A stretch of 64,000 nucleotides of DNA from Ascochyta rabiei (lineage: Eukaryota; Ascomycota; Dothideomycetes; Pleosporales; Didymellaceae): the NCBI RefSeq assembly GCF_004011695.2, contig NC_082409.1, forward strand, positions 2,232,001-2,296,000, in the 5' to 3' direction. The notes under the pieces were generated by a model. That model was given only the letters and a program-made list of their open reading frames with translations. It was not told the DNA's origin and searched no databases. Shown in pieces: positions 47,601 to 59,800 of the stretch (its first letter is position 1; each line of letters starts with the position of its first letter). The translations under genes were made by a program, and so were the position numbers.

Positions 47601-50600
47601 AGGCTAAAATCTAGTTATTTTATAAGGACAACACTATTACATACTTAAATACTACAGAAGATTAACAAGGATATAATAATAGACAGAAAGCTAGACATAT
47701 ATATCTAACTCCTCCTCTAACTCTGCCACTAGTTGCGCTGTTAATAAATATGTTATTGCTATCCTAATTAGCAAGAGGTAACAGCTAATTAGGAGTTAGC
47801 AGGTGGCACTAGTTAACTGCTGATTAGTTAGAATTAACGCTAGCGCAATCTTAAGGAACTTTACAAACTATCCTGTAGAAAGCCGCATTTATAGCTAGCA
47901 TATAAGGCAGATACATAGGCATATACTAGGGTAATAATATTAATAAGGCTAGGTTAAAACAAATACTAATAAAAGGGCTTAAGCCTTATTAAAGCTGACT
48001 CCTACTAGAGCTAACTGCACAATTAAACCTAGAGGACTACCCGCTTTACTAATAGTTTAGAGAAGCTAAGCAAGAACACCTTAGCAGCTATTAGAACATA
48101 AAGTTATAGTCTAAAGTACCCCTAACAAAGACTAAGGTAGTAGGACACTAGATACTTAACTATATGTAGGTATACATGTCTAAGCCTAATAAGAACTACT
48201 ACCTACTTAAATATAAGGCGCGACTAGTAGTCTAAGGTAACTAGTAATAAAACATTACTTCTAAAGATACCTACATAGTAACACTAGCTAGTAGGTCCTT
48301 TAGAATACTTATAGCAATTTTAGCAGCATATAACCTAGAACTTAAGTAGTTTAATATTGTAAATGCCTTTATTTATGTATTAATTAACAGAGAGGTCTAT
48401 ATAAGGATGCTACGCAGGCATTAAAAACTAGGCACAGTCCTGTAGCTACACAAGGCACTATATAGACTAAGAATCTCTTGTTAAGTTTCACACTTTAGAC
48501 AAATTCCGTAAGTGATTGTTTGATTGGGTCTTAGGGATAAGTACGTGCAGGGGTTCTCAAAGAGGTAGTTGTCTAGTTAAAGACTGTGGCGACTGGGGTT
48601 GTAAGGAAGAGTATAGAGTAGACTATCTGTTTCGCAAGCAGGGTTAAGATATTCTAATAACAAAGTTAATTAATAAAGTTGAACACAAACTATAAGGGTT
48701 GTGTTCCTATAATCTATATACTAAGGAGATATAATGCTTATTAACAAGTAACTAGAGTTAGTCTAATAAAGTATATAAGGGTGCTTGTAGACAAGTATAT
48801 TATACCATGCTTGTTAACAAGTAGTTACGTGTGTTATGCTTGTTAACAAGCAGTTACGTAACAACCCTAGGTGTTCTGTCTTTCTCTACTTATTGTTCCT
48901 TTAGGGAGGAGTTAGGGGTTTAGTTAGACGATACTTATTGCTGTGCCGCTCCCTCTGCACAGGATTGTAACACTATCCCCCCTTCCTCTTTAGTTTGTCC
49001 TTAAACTATGTAATTATATTTTAGAGATTTATATAATCTGCAATCCCCACATCTAGTAACCTGTAAGTTAAGATGTCCTTGTACGCTTGCAACATCTGTC
49101 TTACATTAGAAATCTGTTAAGCTAATACACCTACTAAAGTCCCCTGCAATTGTTGTTTCTTTAGCAGCCACGAGTGCTATATCATGCTAGATAGTCTAAA
49201 AGGTCTAAAGTGTGCTAAGTGTATAAAGGCTGGTAAGCCATATGTAAACATGTCTTAGTTGTTGTTAGATAAGACTCGCGAGGAGTATAAAAAGAAGGTA
49301 GAAGAAGACAAGTTGTTCCTTACAACTGTTATTGCGCAACTGTTGCATAATAAGAAAATCCTAAAATAGGCAAATAAACGCGCGCAGCAAAAGGCGCTGT
49401 GTTTAGTAAATAGGATAGTTAAGGCAGGCGAGTTGGACCTGGCTGAGGAAGTTAATCCTAACTGTCCTGCGGCGTCCATTGGCATGTGTGCTTCGCCGGC
49501 TACCTAGAGTGCCCTTAGCTTGATTAAAGAGTCTGTGGCGAACCATGGTACTTGCGTACCAATTGGCGGCAACTCTTAAGATGTGTAGGTAGCTCCTATG
49601 TGTTTTCTAAGTCTAGGTATCCTAACTATTTAACTAGATACCTTTGTTAGTTGCCATTTCCTTTATATGTTACTATTTTTTTAACTTTCTATTTATCTTT
49701 GCTGTTAGCTTAATAATGGAAGTTCTGCTAGATAGGCGTTCTAGGGTTGGCTGGTTCTAACAGGGATATGTGGAACACTAGATAGATCTTTGCATCCTTT
49801 AGCAGGTTAAGTCTATAGTTAACTAAGCTTATCTGTTTAGAAATAAAAAAGGGTCTAACTTTAATGTAGTCTAGTCTTTTTGTTAGTCTTTGCGTTTAAA
49901 GGTTTTTTGTAAGGAGGTAGACTTTATCCCCCTCTTTTAGCTAAGGTGCCATTTTTCTTTTCTGGTTAACATAAGAGATTGCTTGTTCTTAAGCCTTGCT
50001 GATGTTTTCTAGCGATTTCTGGTGTACTTCCTTCAGTTTAGCTACTAAGGATATTGCTGATTTAGTCTAAACTGTTGTTTCTAGACTTCTAGTAAAAAGA
50101 TTTAGGTGTCTCCTGTAATTTGCGAAGAACGGTGTTGTACCTGTTACTTCTAATAATTTGTTGTTATACGCAATCTGTGCCATAGGTAACAGTAAAACCT
50201 AGTTATCTTGCTACTGGTTGCTGTATATCTGTAGGTATGTTTCCATAGTCTAATTTGTTCTTTTAGTCTGTCTATCCGTCTGCAGATAGTAGGCGGTTAA
50301 TAGCTTCTTCTTAGTACCTATAGCTGCTAACAGCGTAGTCTAATAGTTTAACGTAAAGAGCTTATCTCAATTGCTAATGATAGATTCTAGTATGCTGTAG
50401 TACCTAATTACTTAATCTAGGAATACTTAGGCTAGTTGCTTAGCAGTATAATTGCATTAAAAAGGTATTATCTCAGCGTGTTTAGTGAATCTGTCTACTA
50501 CAACAAAGATCGCGTTGTAGGCATATCCTGTGACAGGGTCCTTAGAGACAGGTAGTTGCGTGATAAAGTCTATAGTAATGTTTGTCTATAGTGCCGTTAG

Positions 50601-53600
50601 CGGCTTTATAGCCTGCATTTCTCTGTATTTTATGTGTGTACTGTGCTTATTTTGTTAACAATTAACACAGTTCTTAATGTACTTAGTAACCTTGTCTTTT
50701 ATGTTCTTAAACTTATAATGTCTTTTAATAAGTTCTATTGTGCGCGTGATTCCAGGGTGTCTGTATAGCAGGTTGTTGTAATAACTAGCTATAATTTCTT
50801 CTTAAAGTTCCTCTAGTACTTACGACGGGATGCGCTGCTCCTATTAAACTTGCATTATGTTGTTAAGCTGCTGTAATGGTCCTAAGGATCTATCCTTGTT
50901 AATTCTAAGTATGGCGTGCTTGTTAATTGTCTTGGTTCCAGCAAGGTTGTGTTGTTAACTAAGTGCGTTAGCTCTTCTATTGTCCTTTCCTAGGGTATAC
51001 AGTATCTTAAACTTGTATCTTCCTAGTAACTCTAACCATCTAACTTGTCTTCTATTAAGAACCTTAGTTGTTGTAAAATAAACTAGGTTCTTATGGTCTA
51101 TGTATATAGTAAGGTCTAAACAACTCTCTGCATAGATTCTCTAATGTTCCAGGGCTAATATAATTGCTATAAGTTCTTTGTTGTACACATTGTAATTTTC
51201 TTCTAGTCCTATAAACTTTTGTAAATAGTAGGCGATTAGGTGCTATAGGCTATCTCGTTCTTACGTTACACAAGCTCCTAATGCCAGATCTAAGGCATTA
51301 GTTTTAATCTAAAGTAGCTTTCCACTCTTAAAGGTGATTATTGTAGGTGGTTCTACGCATGCTTGCTTAAGTGACTAGAAGGAATCTTCTTGTGCTTGTT
51401 CCTATTTAAATAGGACGTTCTTCCGCGTTAGCTTGGTAAGCGGTAGCGCTTTTGTGGAGTAGTCCTTGATAAAGCGTCGGTTGAAGTTGACAAAGCCAAG
51501 GAATTCCTGGATTCCCTTGACTGTTTTCGGCGTTAGCTAATCCTTCACGACCTAAATCTTCTTTAGGCTTATCTTTACTCTATGTCTTCCTACAATATAG
51601 CTAAGGAACTCTACTTCTTCCTTGTGCTATTCGCATTTCTCCAGTTTCAGGCGGAGGTCTGCCCTTTCTAGGCAGTCTAACACTTCCTTAACGTGGATTA
51701 TGTGTTCTTCTAGTGTCTTACTGTACACTAGGATATCATTAAGGTATGCTACTGTCGTTCTGTCTAGGTACGCTCTTAACACGTTGTTAATTAGAGCCTG
51801 GCACGTAGCTAGTGCATTGGTCAGCCTAAATGGCATGACCAGGTACTTGTAGTAACTGTAACAGGTTCTAAACGCTGTCTTCTATTCCTTGCCTTCCTTT
51901 ATGCGTATAAGGTTGTACACTCTACGTAAGTTAAGTGCAGTAAAGTACTGTGCTCTGCTAAGTCAGTCTTATAACTCCTTAATGTTTAGTAGCAGGTATT
52001 AATTCTTAATTGTGATGTTGTTGAGCTTTTAGTAGTCAACACATAGGCGTAGCAAGCCGTCCTTCTTAGCTGCAAAGGTAATAGGAAATCCTGCTAGGGA
52101 TTCTAATTCTCTAATAAATCCTTTCTTAAGGTTTTCCTTAATGTACTTGCGTAGTACCTTAAGTTCCTTTTCTAAGAGTCCGTATATAGGTCCAAAGGGC
52201 AGTTCCTTCCCTTCCTAGAGCTTAATGTCACAGTCCTATAGTTTGTGCTGTAGCAATACCTTTGTAGTCTTCTTATACTAGAAGAGTTCTATATAACTCT
52301 TGTATTTATCTAGGATGTTAGGAGGTGCACTGTCCTTCTCCTTAACTACTGACTGTTATTCTTTTACGTTGTAGCTAACTGCTCTATCTTAGCGCGTCTT
52401 ATGTGTTAAAGAGATGTTATTAATCTTCTTCTTATCTACTAACTGCAGCGTGTGTTGCGTAGGTATTAGTGCAGCTATGCAGTGCTTACATCCATTAAAC
52501 AAGATTTGTTACTTTTTCTAGTTAATGTGTGGATTATGCTCTTATAACTATAGTAGTCCTAATATAACATTGTAGGCGGCCGTCCTAAGAATATTAAGGT
52601 CTAACTTCTCTTTATAGTTGTATATCTTTAGAGGGGTACCTTAAACTTTAAGCATAATCCTTTCTTCCCCTAGCATTAGTTCTCTGTTAGCTACTTGTAA
52701 TAGGTACAGTTCTTCTTTGTACTATAGTTAAAGTCCAGCTTCTTCTACTACCGTACGGGATATGTAGTTCCCCTAGGCTCCTAAGTCCAATAATGCTGAT
52801 AGCTCTACTCCATTTAGTATGATAGTGAGCTTCATGAGGCGATTAGTCCTAATAGAATTGATAGATTAATCCCTGGCGCTCTTAGGCGCTGTCCTAAAAA
52901 AGACTTGTCTTTAAATCCGTTATGTTCCTTGTGTCCTTAGTAACCCTCACAGTCCTAATTTAGGCAGTTCTGCTAGTGCGCATTATAGCACTGTCTATTA
53001 ACTACTAGCTACATCTAAATAATTGCTTAAGGGTCTTCTGTTCTAGGAAAGTAGGCACGGTTGTGTTTAGTAATAAGGTGCATCTTGTACAAGTTGTTCT
53101 TGCAGTTATACTACTGCGCGCAATAAGAGGTGTGTCCCTTAGGGAACTATCTGTTGTTAATCTTAGCGTTGTAGTGTACTTTGTATAGGTTATTGCTGCA
53201 AGCTGTCCACATAAGGTCTCTATGTCTAGGATTCCTAATGTCTAGACTGTACTAGGGTTGTAGGCTAGCTGAAGGCAACTGCAGGTGCTGTTGCATTCGT
53301 TCGCTGCTACGCTGTAGTTCCTTTTCGCACTATAGTTAGTCTTTAGCTTCTTTAAGATCTTTTAAAGCGTTATAGCAGTTAGTAATGTCTTCTTTAAGTT
53401 GTCTAACAAGCCTATTAATAGTTAGGTCGTACTTGCTGTGTTCTAAGTCTTCCTTGTAACAGACAAGCTCCTTACACCACTATGCATAAGCTACTTTGTT
53501 TTATTAACATGCATGTTCCATTCTACAACAGTTGCGTTGCTGTTATTAAGTGCTAGTTCCTTTAACTGTTAAAGGTTAAGGACCATCTAAGAGGTTGTCT

Positions 53601-56600
53601 ATCTTATGTTAATAGTCCTTTGTCTCTTTATATGGTATTCTAACGTTGTTAAGCATAGCTTGTTCTGCAGCAATGTTTTCTAGTTTACATTTAAGAACCA
53701 TAAGTTCCTTGCCTTTAAGGCTGAAGTATTAACTTCCTTACCTTTAAAATAGTCTGCTGTACCTTTTACCTATTTTAATAACATTTCTATCTATATAGCA
53801 TTTAATTACCTTATAGTAGCAATTGCTATTATAATTATTTCTCCTTTATCTTCTACAGGGTCATAGTAAGGAGTTGCCGCACAAATAGGAGGTTTAATGC
53901 ATTTGTCATTGTCCTTAGGATCAGACTCTAGGTCTTCCATAAGTCGTCCCATGTCATTAGTGACTACTTCCTAGTTACTGGCATCTGCGGTATCGTCATC
54001 GCGGGTAAGGACATTAAGCTGTTAAAGAACCTTGTTCTTTATCTTACAGTCTCTTGCAAAGTAGCCTGGTTTACCACAGTTGTAGCAGTCCTTACTACCG
54101 TCCTTGTAGGAGTGGTGTCCTCCTCTACCCTTCGCGTTCCACCGTCCTGGTGGTAGTCCTTTGTTAAGGTTTAAGAGGTCTATAGCCTCTAGTCCAAAGT
54201 ATCCACTCTGCGTGTTGCTGTGGATGCGTTGGCCAGTGTTGGGCTGATAACGTCCTCCTTGTTGTCCTTAGTTCAGGTTGTTGCGCTATTAGTTCTGTAG
54301 TAGGCGATTGCTAGCAATAGCAACAACACGCGTTCTTAGGTTGTTATAAAGCTCTTACTAAAGTTTATATAGTTATACATTAATGTTAATAGAGGTATTA
54401 ATAAGGTTATTAAGGTTGTTAGTACTCGCGCTGGTGCGCATAAGTTCCTCCTTAACTTTAGGCTTTAGTCCTTGTCTAAACATGGTTATTAGAGCAGTGT
54501 CGTCCCAGTCAGTGTTAGCAGCGAGCTGCTGAAACTCTGCGGCGTAATTGGCGGCTGACTTGTCCTGCTTGATCTTCTAAATGTTACGTTAAGCAATGGT
54601 GGGTTCATTAGAGACTCCGAAGATTGGCTTAATCTTCTCCTTGAAGTTGTTAAAGTTGTTTATCTATTTATCTACTTTAGCTGGTGCGTTGCTAGCTTGA
54701 AACTGTTGCACAAAAGGTTTAATCTATTAGAAAGCTTTGCCACGTATATAGCTGGCAATAAGGACTACTTATTTGTCTATAGGAACCTTCTCACCCTAGA
54801 AGGTAAAGAAGAGGTCCCACTGCATAAGCCAGTTGTTGAGCTTGTTGCGCTCTCTATAGTATTGATCTGGCTTGTTAACGTTTATAACGCTTAAGGTGTA
54901 GACATTTCTGTCTGTGTCTACATCTATGCCAGAGCTGCTAGGGGTAGCGCGAGATCCTGTAGTACTTATCTTAGGGGTGTTCAAAATGTTAAGTTTTACA
55001 CTTTAGACAAAGTCTGTAAGTAATTGTTTGATTAGGTCTTAGGGATAAGTACGTGCAGGGGTTCTTAAAGGGGTAGTTATCTAGTTAAAGACTGTGGCGA
55101 CTAGGGTTATAAGGAAGAGTATAGAGTAGACTATCTGTTTTGCAAGCAGGGTTAAGATATTCTAATAACAAAGTTAATTAACAAAGTTAAACACAAACTA
55201 TAAGGGTTGTGTTCCTGTAATCTATATACTAAGGAGATATAATACTTATTAATAAGTAAGTAGAGTTAGTCCAATAAAATACATAAGGGTGCTTGTGGAC
55301 AAGCATATTGTACCATGCTTATTAATAAGCAGTTACGTACGTTATGCTTGTTAACAAGCAGTTACGTAACAACCCTAGGTGTTCTGTCTTTCTCCACTTG
55401 TCGTTCCTTTAGGGAGGAGTTAGGGGTTTGGTTGGACGATACTTATTGCTGTGCCGCTCTCTCTGCACAGGATCCTAACATCTCTCTACTCCTCTAGTAG
55501 AAGGAATTTACATCTACTCTAACAAGCTATAGATTTGTAGTTGTTCCCTATAAACCCTGCTGCTTACTTAAGAATAGAGTTACTATCTTCTTCTATATAG
55601 ACAATATTATTATAGCTTATTACCTAACTAGAAGATATAAGGCAGATAAGGCCCTTAGCTATATTACTAACAAATACTCTGTTACAGGAGGAAACAATCT
55701 ATAATAGTTCCTAGGAGTAGAGATAATTTAAGATTAAGACAACGTAAGGATCTTCCTCTTATAGGCGTTATACATTAACAAAATTATCTCCCTAGCAGAT
55801 AAGACAGACATACAACATAACACACTAATATTAAGCGTTAAGCTTCTACTAAATAAAGGGGAAGCTGCAGTATTAGAAATTAACAAATACTAGAGAAAGA
55901 TTAGATCTCTCCTCTTTACTGCAGTTACTACTAGGCCTAACATTGCCTTTACTACATCTAGGCTGGCACAGTTTCTAACTAACCCTAGACAGTAGCACTA
56001 TAACGCAGCAGATTAAGTACTATTGTACCTACAAGGAACACAAGACTTGTCCCTTACCTTTAGAGGCAATAAGCACCTAGTAGTTGCTAGTAATGTATTA
56101 TTTGCTAATAATACTTTTAATAGGAAGAGCTTTTAAGGATACACTATTAAACTATACAGAGGACTTATTACCTAGAGAGCTAATAAACAAGACACAGTTA
56201 CTACATTAACAACTAAAGTAGAGCTACTTGCCCTAGCACAGGTAGCTAAGGAAGCTATCTTTATCTTATAACTATTATTAGAACTTAGCATATACCTCTT
56301 ACAATTAACAATTACCATTTAATATAATAATACCTAGACTATCTAATTAATTAACAAGGAAGTCTTAAAACTCTAAACTAAACTACGATATATAGATATT
56401 TATAACTACTAGCTGTAATAAGAGGTAAATAAAGGCACTATAATAGTAACCTATGTCCTATCTACTAAGATGTTAGCTAACAGACTTACAAAGGCTCTGC
56501 CTGCAAGCAAGTAGTTAACCTTTCTAAGGCAGCTAGGACTAAAGAAACATACTAAACGAAGAAAGCTAGCTAACACCTACATAGAATTACTTAACTAAAA

Positions 56601-56836
56601 GCTCTCTAACCTAGAGGTACAATAAGAGCCAGTTGTGTCCAGCTTAAAATAGGGCCTTAAAGCTAAGGGGGTGTGTTAGATAACCGACCTTGCTGAACCA
56701 AGTTAGGGGGTTTAGGGTTAACCTTAGTTAACTTAGGGGCTAGCGGCACACACACATAAAATAAGCCATTAAGACAAATAATTATCAATTAATTCCCTTC
56801 ATTATTATCTTTGCACATCAAGCATATTATCTAACA
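44635..56836 (+). mobile_element. Copia-1, full-length, split by gypsy-3
   Basis: The 163 bp LTRs are 44635-44797 and 56674-56836, with TSD AGTAT (44630-44634, 56837-56841) in LINE-1. By eye the LTRs differ at about 13 positions, about 11 of them transitions. ATTAAGAGTCTTAC lies at 44798-44811, and the purine tract AAAGCTAAGGGGG precedes the 3' LTR. A Gag zinc-knuckle remnant lies near 45855 (CPACRQRYRLEDCYY) and integrase near 46590 (HKQIGHPRATTIKH). RT is split at 48478/55486, resuming as NRVTIFFYIDNIIIAYY near 55580, and RNase H lies near 56190. Net length is about 5.2 kb. Confidence 0.92.
48479..55480 (-). mobile_element. Gypsy-3, youngest full-length gypsy element
   Basis: This 7002 bp element has 494 bp LTRs at 48479-48972 and 54987-55480 and TSD TCTCT (48474-48478, 55481-55485) inside copia-1 RT. 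Minus orientation is shown by the purine tract (AAGAGGAAGGGGGGATAG on the minus strand) beside the left LTR. Gag lies at 54984-54050 (WDDTALITMFRQGLKPKVKE; zinc knuckle CYNCGKPGYFAR), protease near 52820-52750 (ALLDLGAQGNYISRTVV), and RT near 51836-51627 (TVAYLNDILVYSKTLEEHI). [19 protein letters not shown] lies near 51510. Integrase lies further left, about 51000-50000. It has the fewest RIP stops in the nest and keeps open frames of 60-76 codons. It resembles the Tf1/sushi type. Confidence 0.93.
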
Positions 56837-59800
56837 AGTATGCTGTAGCCTTATTCTAGAGGCAGAAGTAGAAGTCTTTTAGTTTCTCTTCTCTTATACT
56901 AGGTATAGCTTTTTCTATTAACTATATAATTTGCATAAGCTGTATAGGAGGCCCTATTCTTAGCCTAGTACAGTTTACCTCTCTTTGCTCTATGCTAGAG
57001 TCTAGGTCTGTGTTTTATAGGGTGGATTTTAGCTGTGTTGTAGCAGTGTAGATCGGGTGGTTCTTAAGAAGCTTCCTAGCTCTAAAGGCGTATTTTCTTA
57101 TTGCGGTGTTTAGTCTTATTGTAGGAGGGGCTAGTGCTGCCTCTACCTCTTAGGGAATTATAGGTAAGGTTTATAAGGTGCCTAAGATTTTCCTAAGTAC
57201 TAGGTTCTGTAGTCCTTGTATTATTTTGCTATCCTAGCTTGTTACTTCTAGAAGACCTAGCATCTATAGTCTGCTATACTAGTAACACAGGCTAGGTATA
57301 TTTGTTAGAGAGCAGTAGGTATAAGGCCTTTACTGCTGTTTGCTAGTCTGCACATTCTGTAGAAGGCGTTTCTTGCTTAGCTAATCCTTGTGGCAGCATG
57401 CTCCTTAAAGGAGAGCCTGTTGTTAAAGTAGATTCCTAGCTATTTAATAGTCTTTTTTAGTGTTATAGTAGACTTGTCTAGCAGGGTAAAGGCGTAGTTT
57501 TCTACTTTTTAGCTTGTAGTAAAGTAGATAAGTTTAGTTTTTAGCGCATTAAACTGTATTGCACAGCTAAATCTTTTTGTAAATAGGCTAGCTATATCTC
57601 TTTCTAGTAAGCAGATGTTCTTCTTTAGGCTAGTAGACAATACTGTAATAGCTAGGTTGTCTAGGTAGGACAGCAAGTAGTTTGTAATTAACTAGAATAG
57701 AGGTCTAATATATATTAGGAACAGAATAGGTAAGACAGGGCTTCCTTATAGGATTCTAGCGTTTATATTACTAAATTCTTTTATTTCTCTATTAAAGGAC
57801 AGTTATAGTTGGCGTCTAGAGAGGAATAATTAGATCTAGGCTATTAGGCTGTAAGGTAGCTTTAGTTGTTGTAGGATAGTAAGTAGTTAGCCTAGTAAGA
57901 CATAGTTAAAGGCTCCTTTAATGTCTAGGAACACTGTAGTTATTATACGCTTTAGTTTTCTTTATTTTTACACTTAGTTTAGTAGTAGTATAGAAGTATC
58001 TATAGCTAATTTTTGTACTCTTCTACCTAGTTATAAAGGGTGTAGTAGGGTAGTTGTTTCTGCTAGTATGCTAAGCTGTTTAGCTACTAGTCTTTCTGTA
58101 ACTTTGCCTAGGCAGCTAAGGAGAGCAATTACCCTATAGGCTTTAGGGGCTGCATAGTCTAGTTTATTTAGCTTTTTAAGGATAACTCCTATTATTCTTT
58201 TTTTTTAGATTTAAGGGTAGTATCTATAGTTAAATAGTGTAGAGAACATATAGAAGAATATGTCTATTTCTACTTTATATACTGTAGTAATAATCTCCTA
58301 GTTTATTATATCTAGTCCTAGGGAGCTACTTTAGATTTGTAAGGAGCAGGCGCTTCTAGCTCTTCTTTAGTAAGGGGTGGCTATTTCTAGCTACCTTCTA
58401 AGTAGGTTCTCTACTCTATAGGCTGAGAGGAAGGTGGTCTAAGGAAGAGAGTGTCTCTTAGTGCTAAGCACTTGCCTTAAAAGGAGTTCTCTATTCCCCT
58501 AGGGCCTTGTATAGCAGGTATGCTTTAGTTACCTATAGTTCTAGTATAGGACATTGCCTTAAAGATTAATTTTATATCTGCTTTTTCTAGGAATTAATTC
58601 TAGTAGTTGTGTTTTGCTACTTTTACTGTTTATAGGTAGCTGTTTCTAATAATTAGGTAGTCCCTTTTCTATATGTATGTAGTTGTAGGGCTAGTTACTA
58701 GTTCTCTCTGTAGGAGGCGTTGTTTGCGAAGCATGTTTGTCCTTAGTAGTTTTAGGTCTAGGTTCTACTAAGGCTTGCTTCTTACACTAGCAGAGCTTTA
58801 TAGGATTACAGTTTTAGCTGCATTTATTATTGCTGTAGTAAGCTCCTTCCCTATTACTTTAAGCTGCTTTTCTAGCTCTCTGTCCTCTCCTTAGATAAGG
58901 AGTAGAGAGGTGCTAGTAGAGTGTCTAGGGCTTGTAGTATTTAGGGCAGGGCTTTTTCCTAATTCCTTTGCTAGCTCCTTCTAAAATAGGTTCTAGTCTG
59001 CCTTCTTAGTGTTAAACCAGGGAGTAGGGTTGTTTAGGAGCTGTGTTCTAAGCGTAGTAATTATAAATAGAATGTATAGGTAGTCTAAGCCTATACCTGC
59101 TAGGGTTTACTAGTCTTCTATCTAGTTTATAAGCCTGTGTGTAGTAAAGGTAAGGTTAAGAACACTTTTCCTGCTTATGTTTGGCCTGTAGAACGTGCCT
59201 ATACCAGGGTTATTTAGTAGCTCTAGGTTTTGCTCTTCTATCTAGGCAATAAAACTACTAGCTTTTAGTGTTATAGTAGTTATAGTAGGGTCCTACTAAT
59301 GGTGGTAGGTGTTAAAGTCCCCTAGTAGGATTAAGTTAGGCAGAGTTTGGCTTTTTAGAAGCTTTCTTTCTACTGTTGTTGTTTCTTATGTGTTTGTTTA
59401 GTTGTATATATTATAGATTATAAAGTCTAACCTAGACTACTAGACTGTAATAGCTAGAAAGTCTAGGTTAGGGTTTAAATCTGCTGTTAGGGTAATTTGT
59501 ACTAGTGTTAAACATAGGATATAGGCTAGAACACGTGGCCTTATACTATAGTCCTGTAGTAGAGGTGGGATTTGTATAAACAAGGGGTGGTTTACAGAGC
59601 GTGTGTCTAAGTAGTCTAAAGGTTATTGTTAAGTAGGGGTAAGCTATAGTTCTTATACTAAGACAAGGTCTATAGCAAGTTCTACTGTAAGTTATAAGGC
59701 GCTCTCTGTAGCTTATACGCTCTTATTTAGATTTACTTATAGAATCCTTAGGTTATCTAGCATTCTAGATATGTTTGTGCGTTTATTATAGCCTTATAGG

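Noticed and set aside
54697..54894. 65-codon plus-strand frame in gypsy-3
   Set aside because: Shadow of the minus-strand Gag region.
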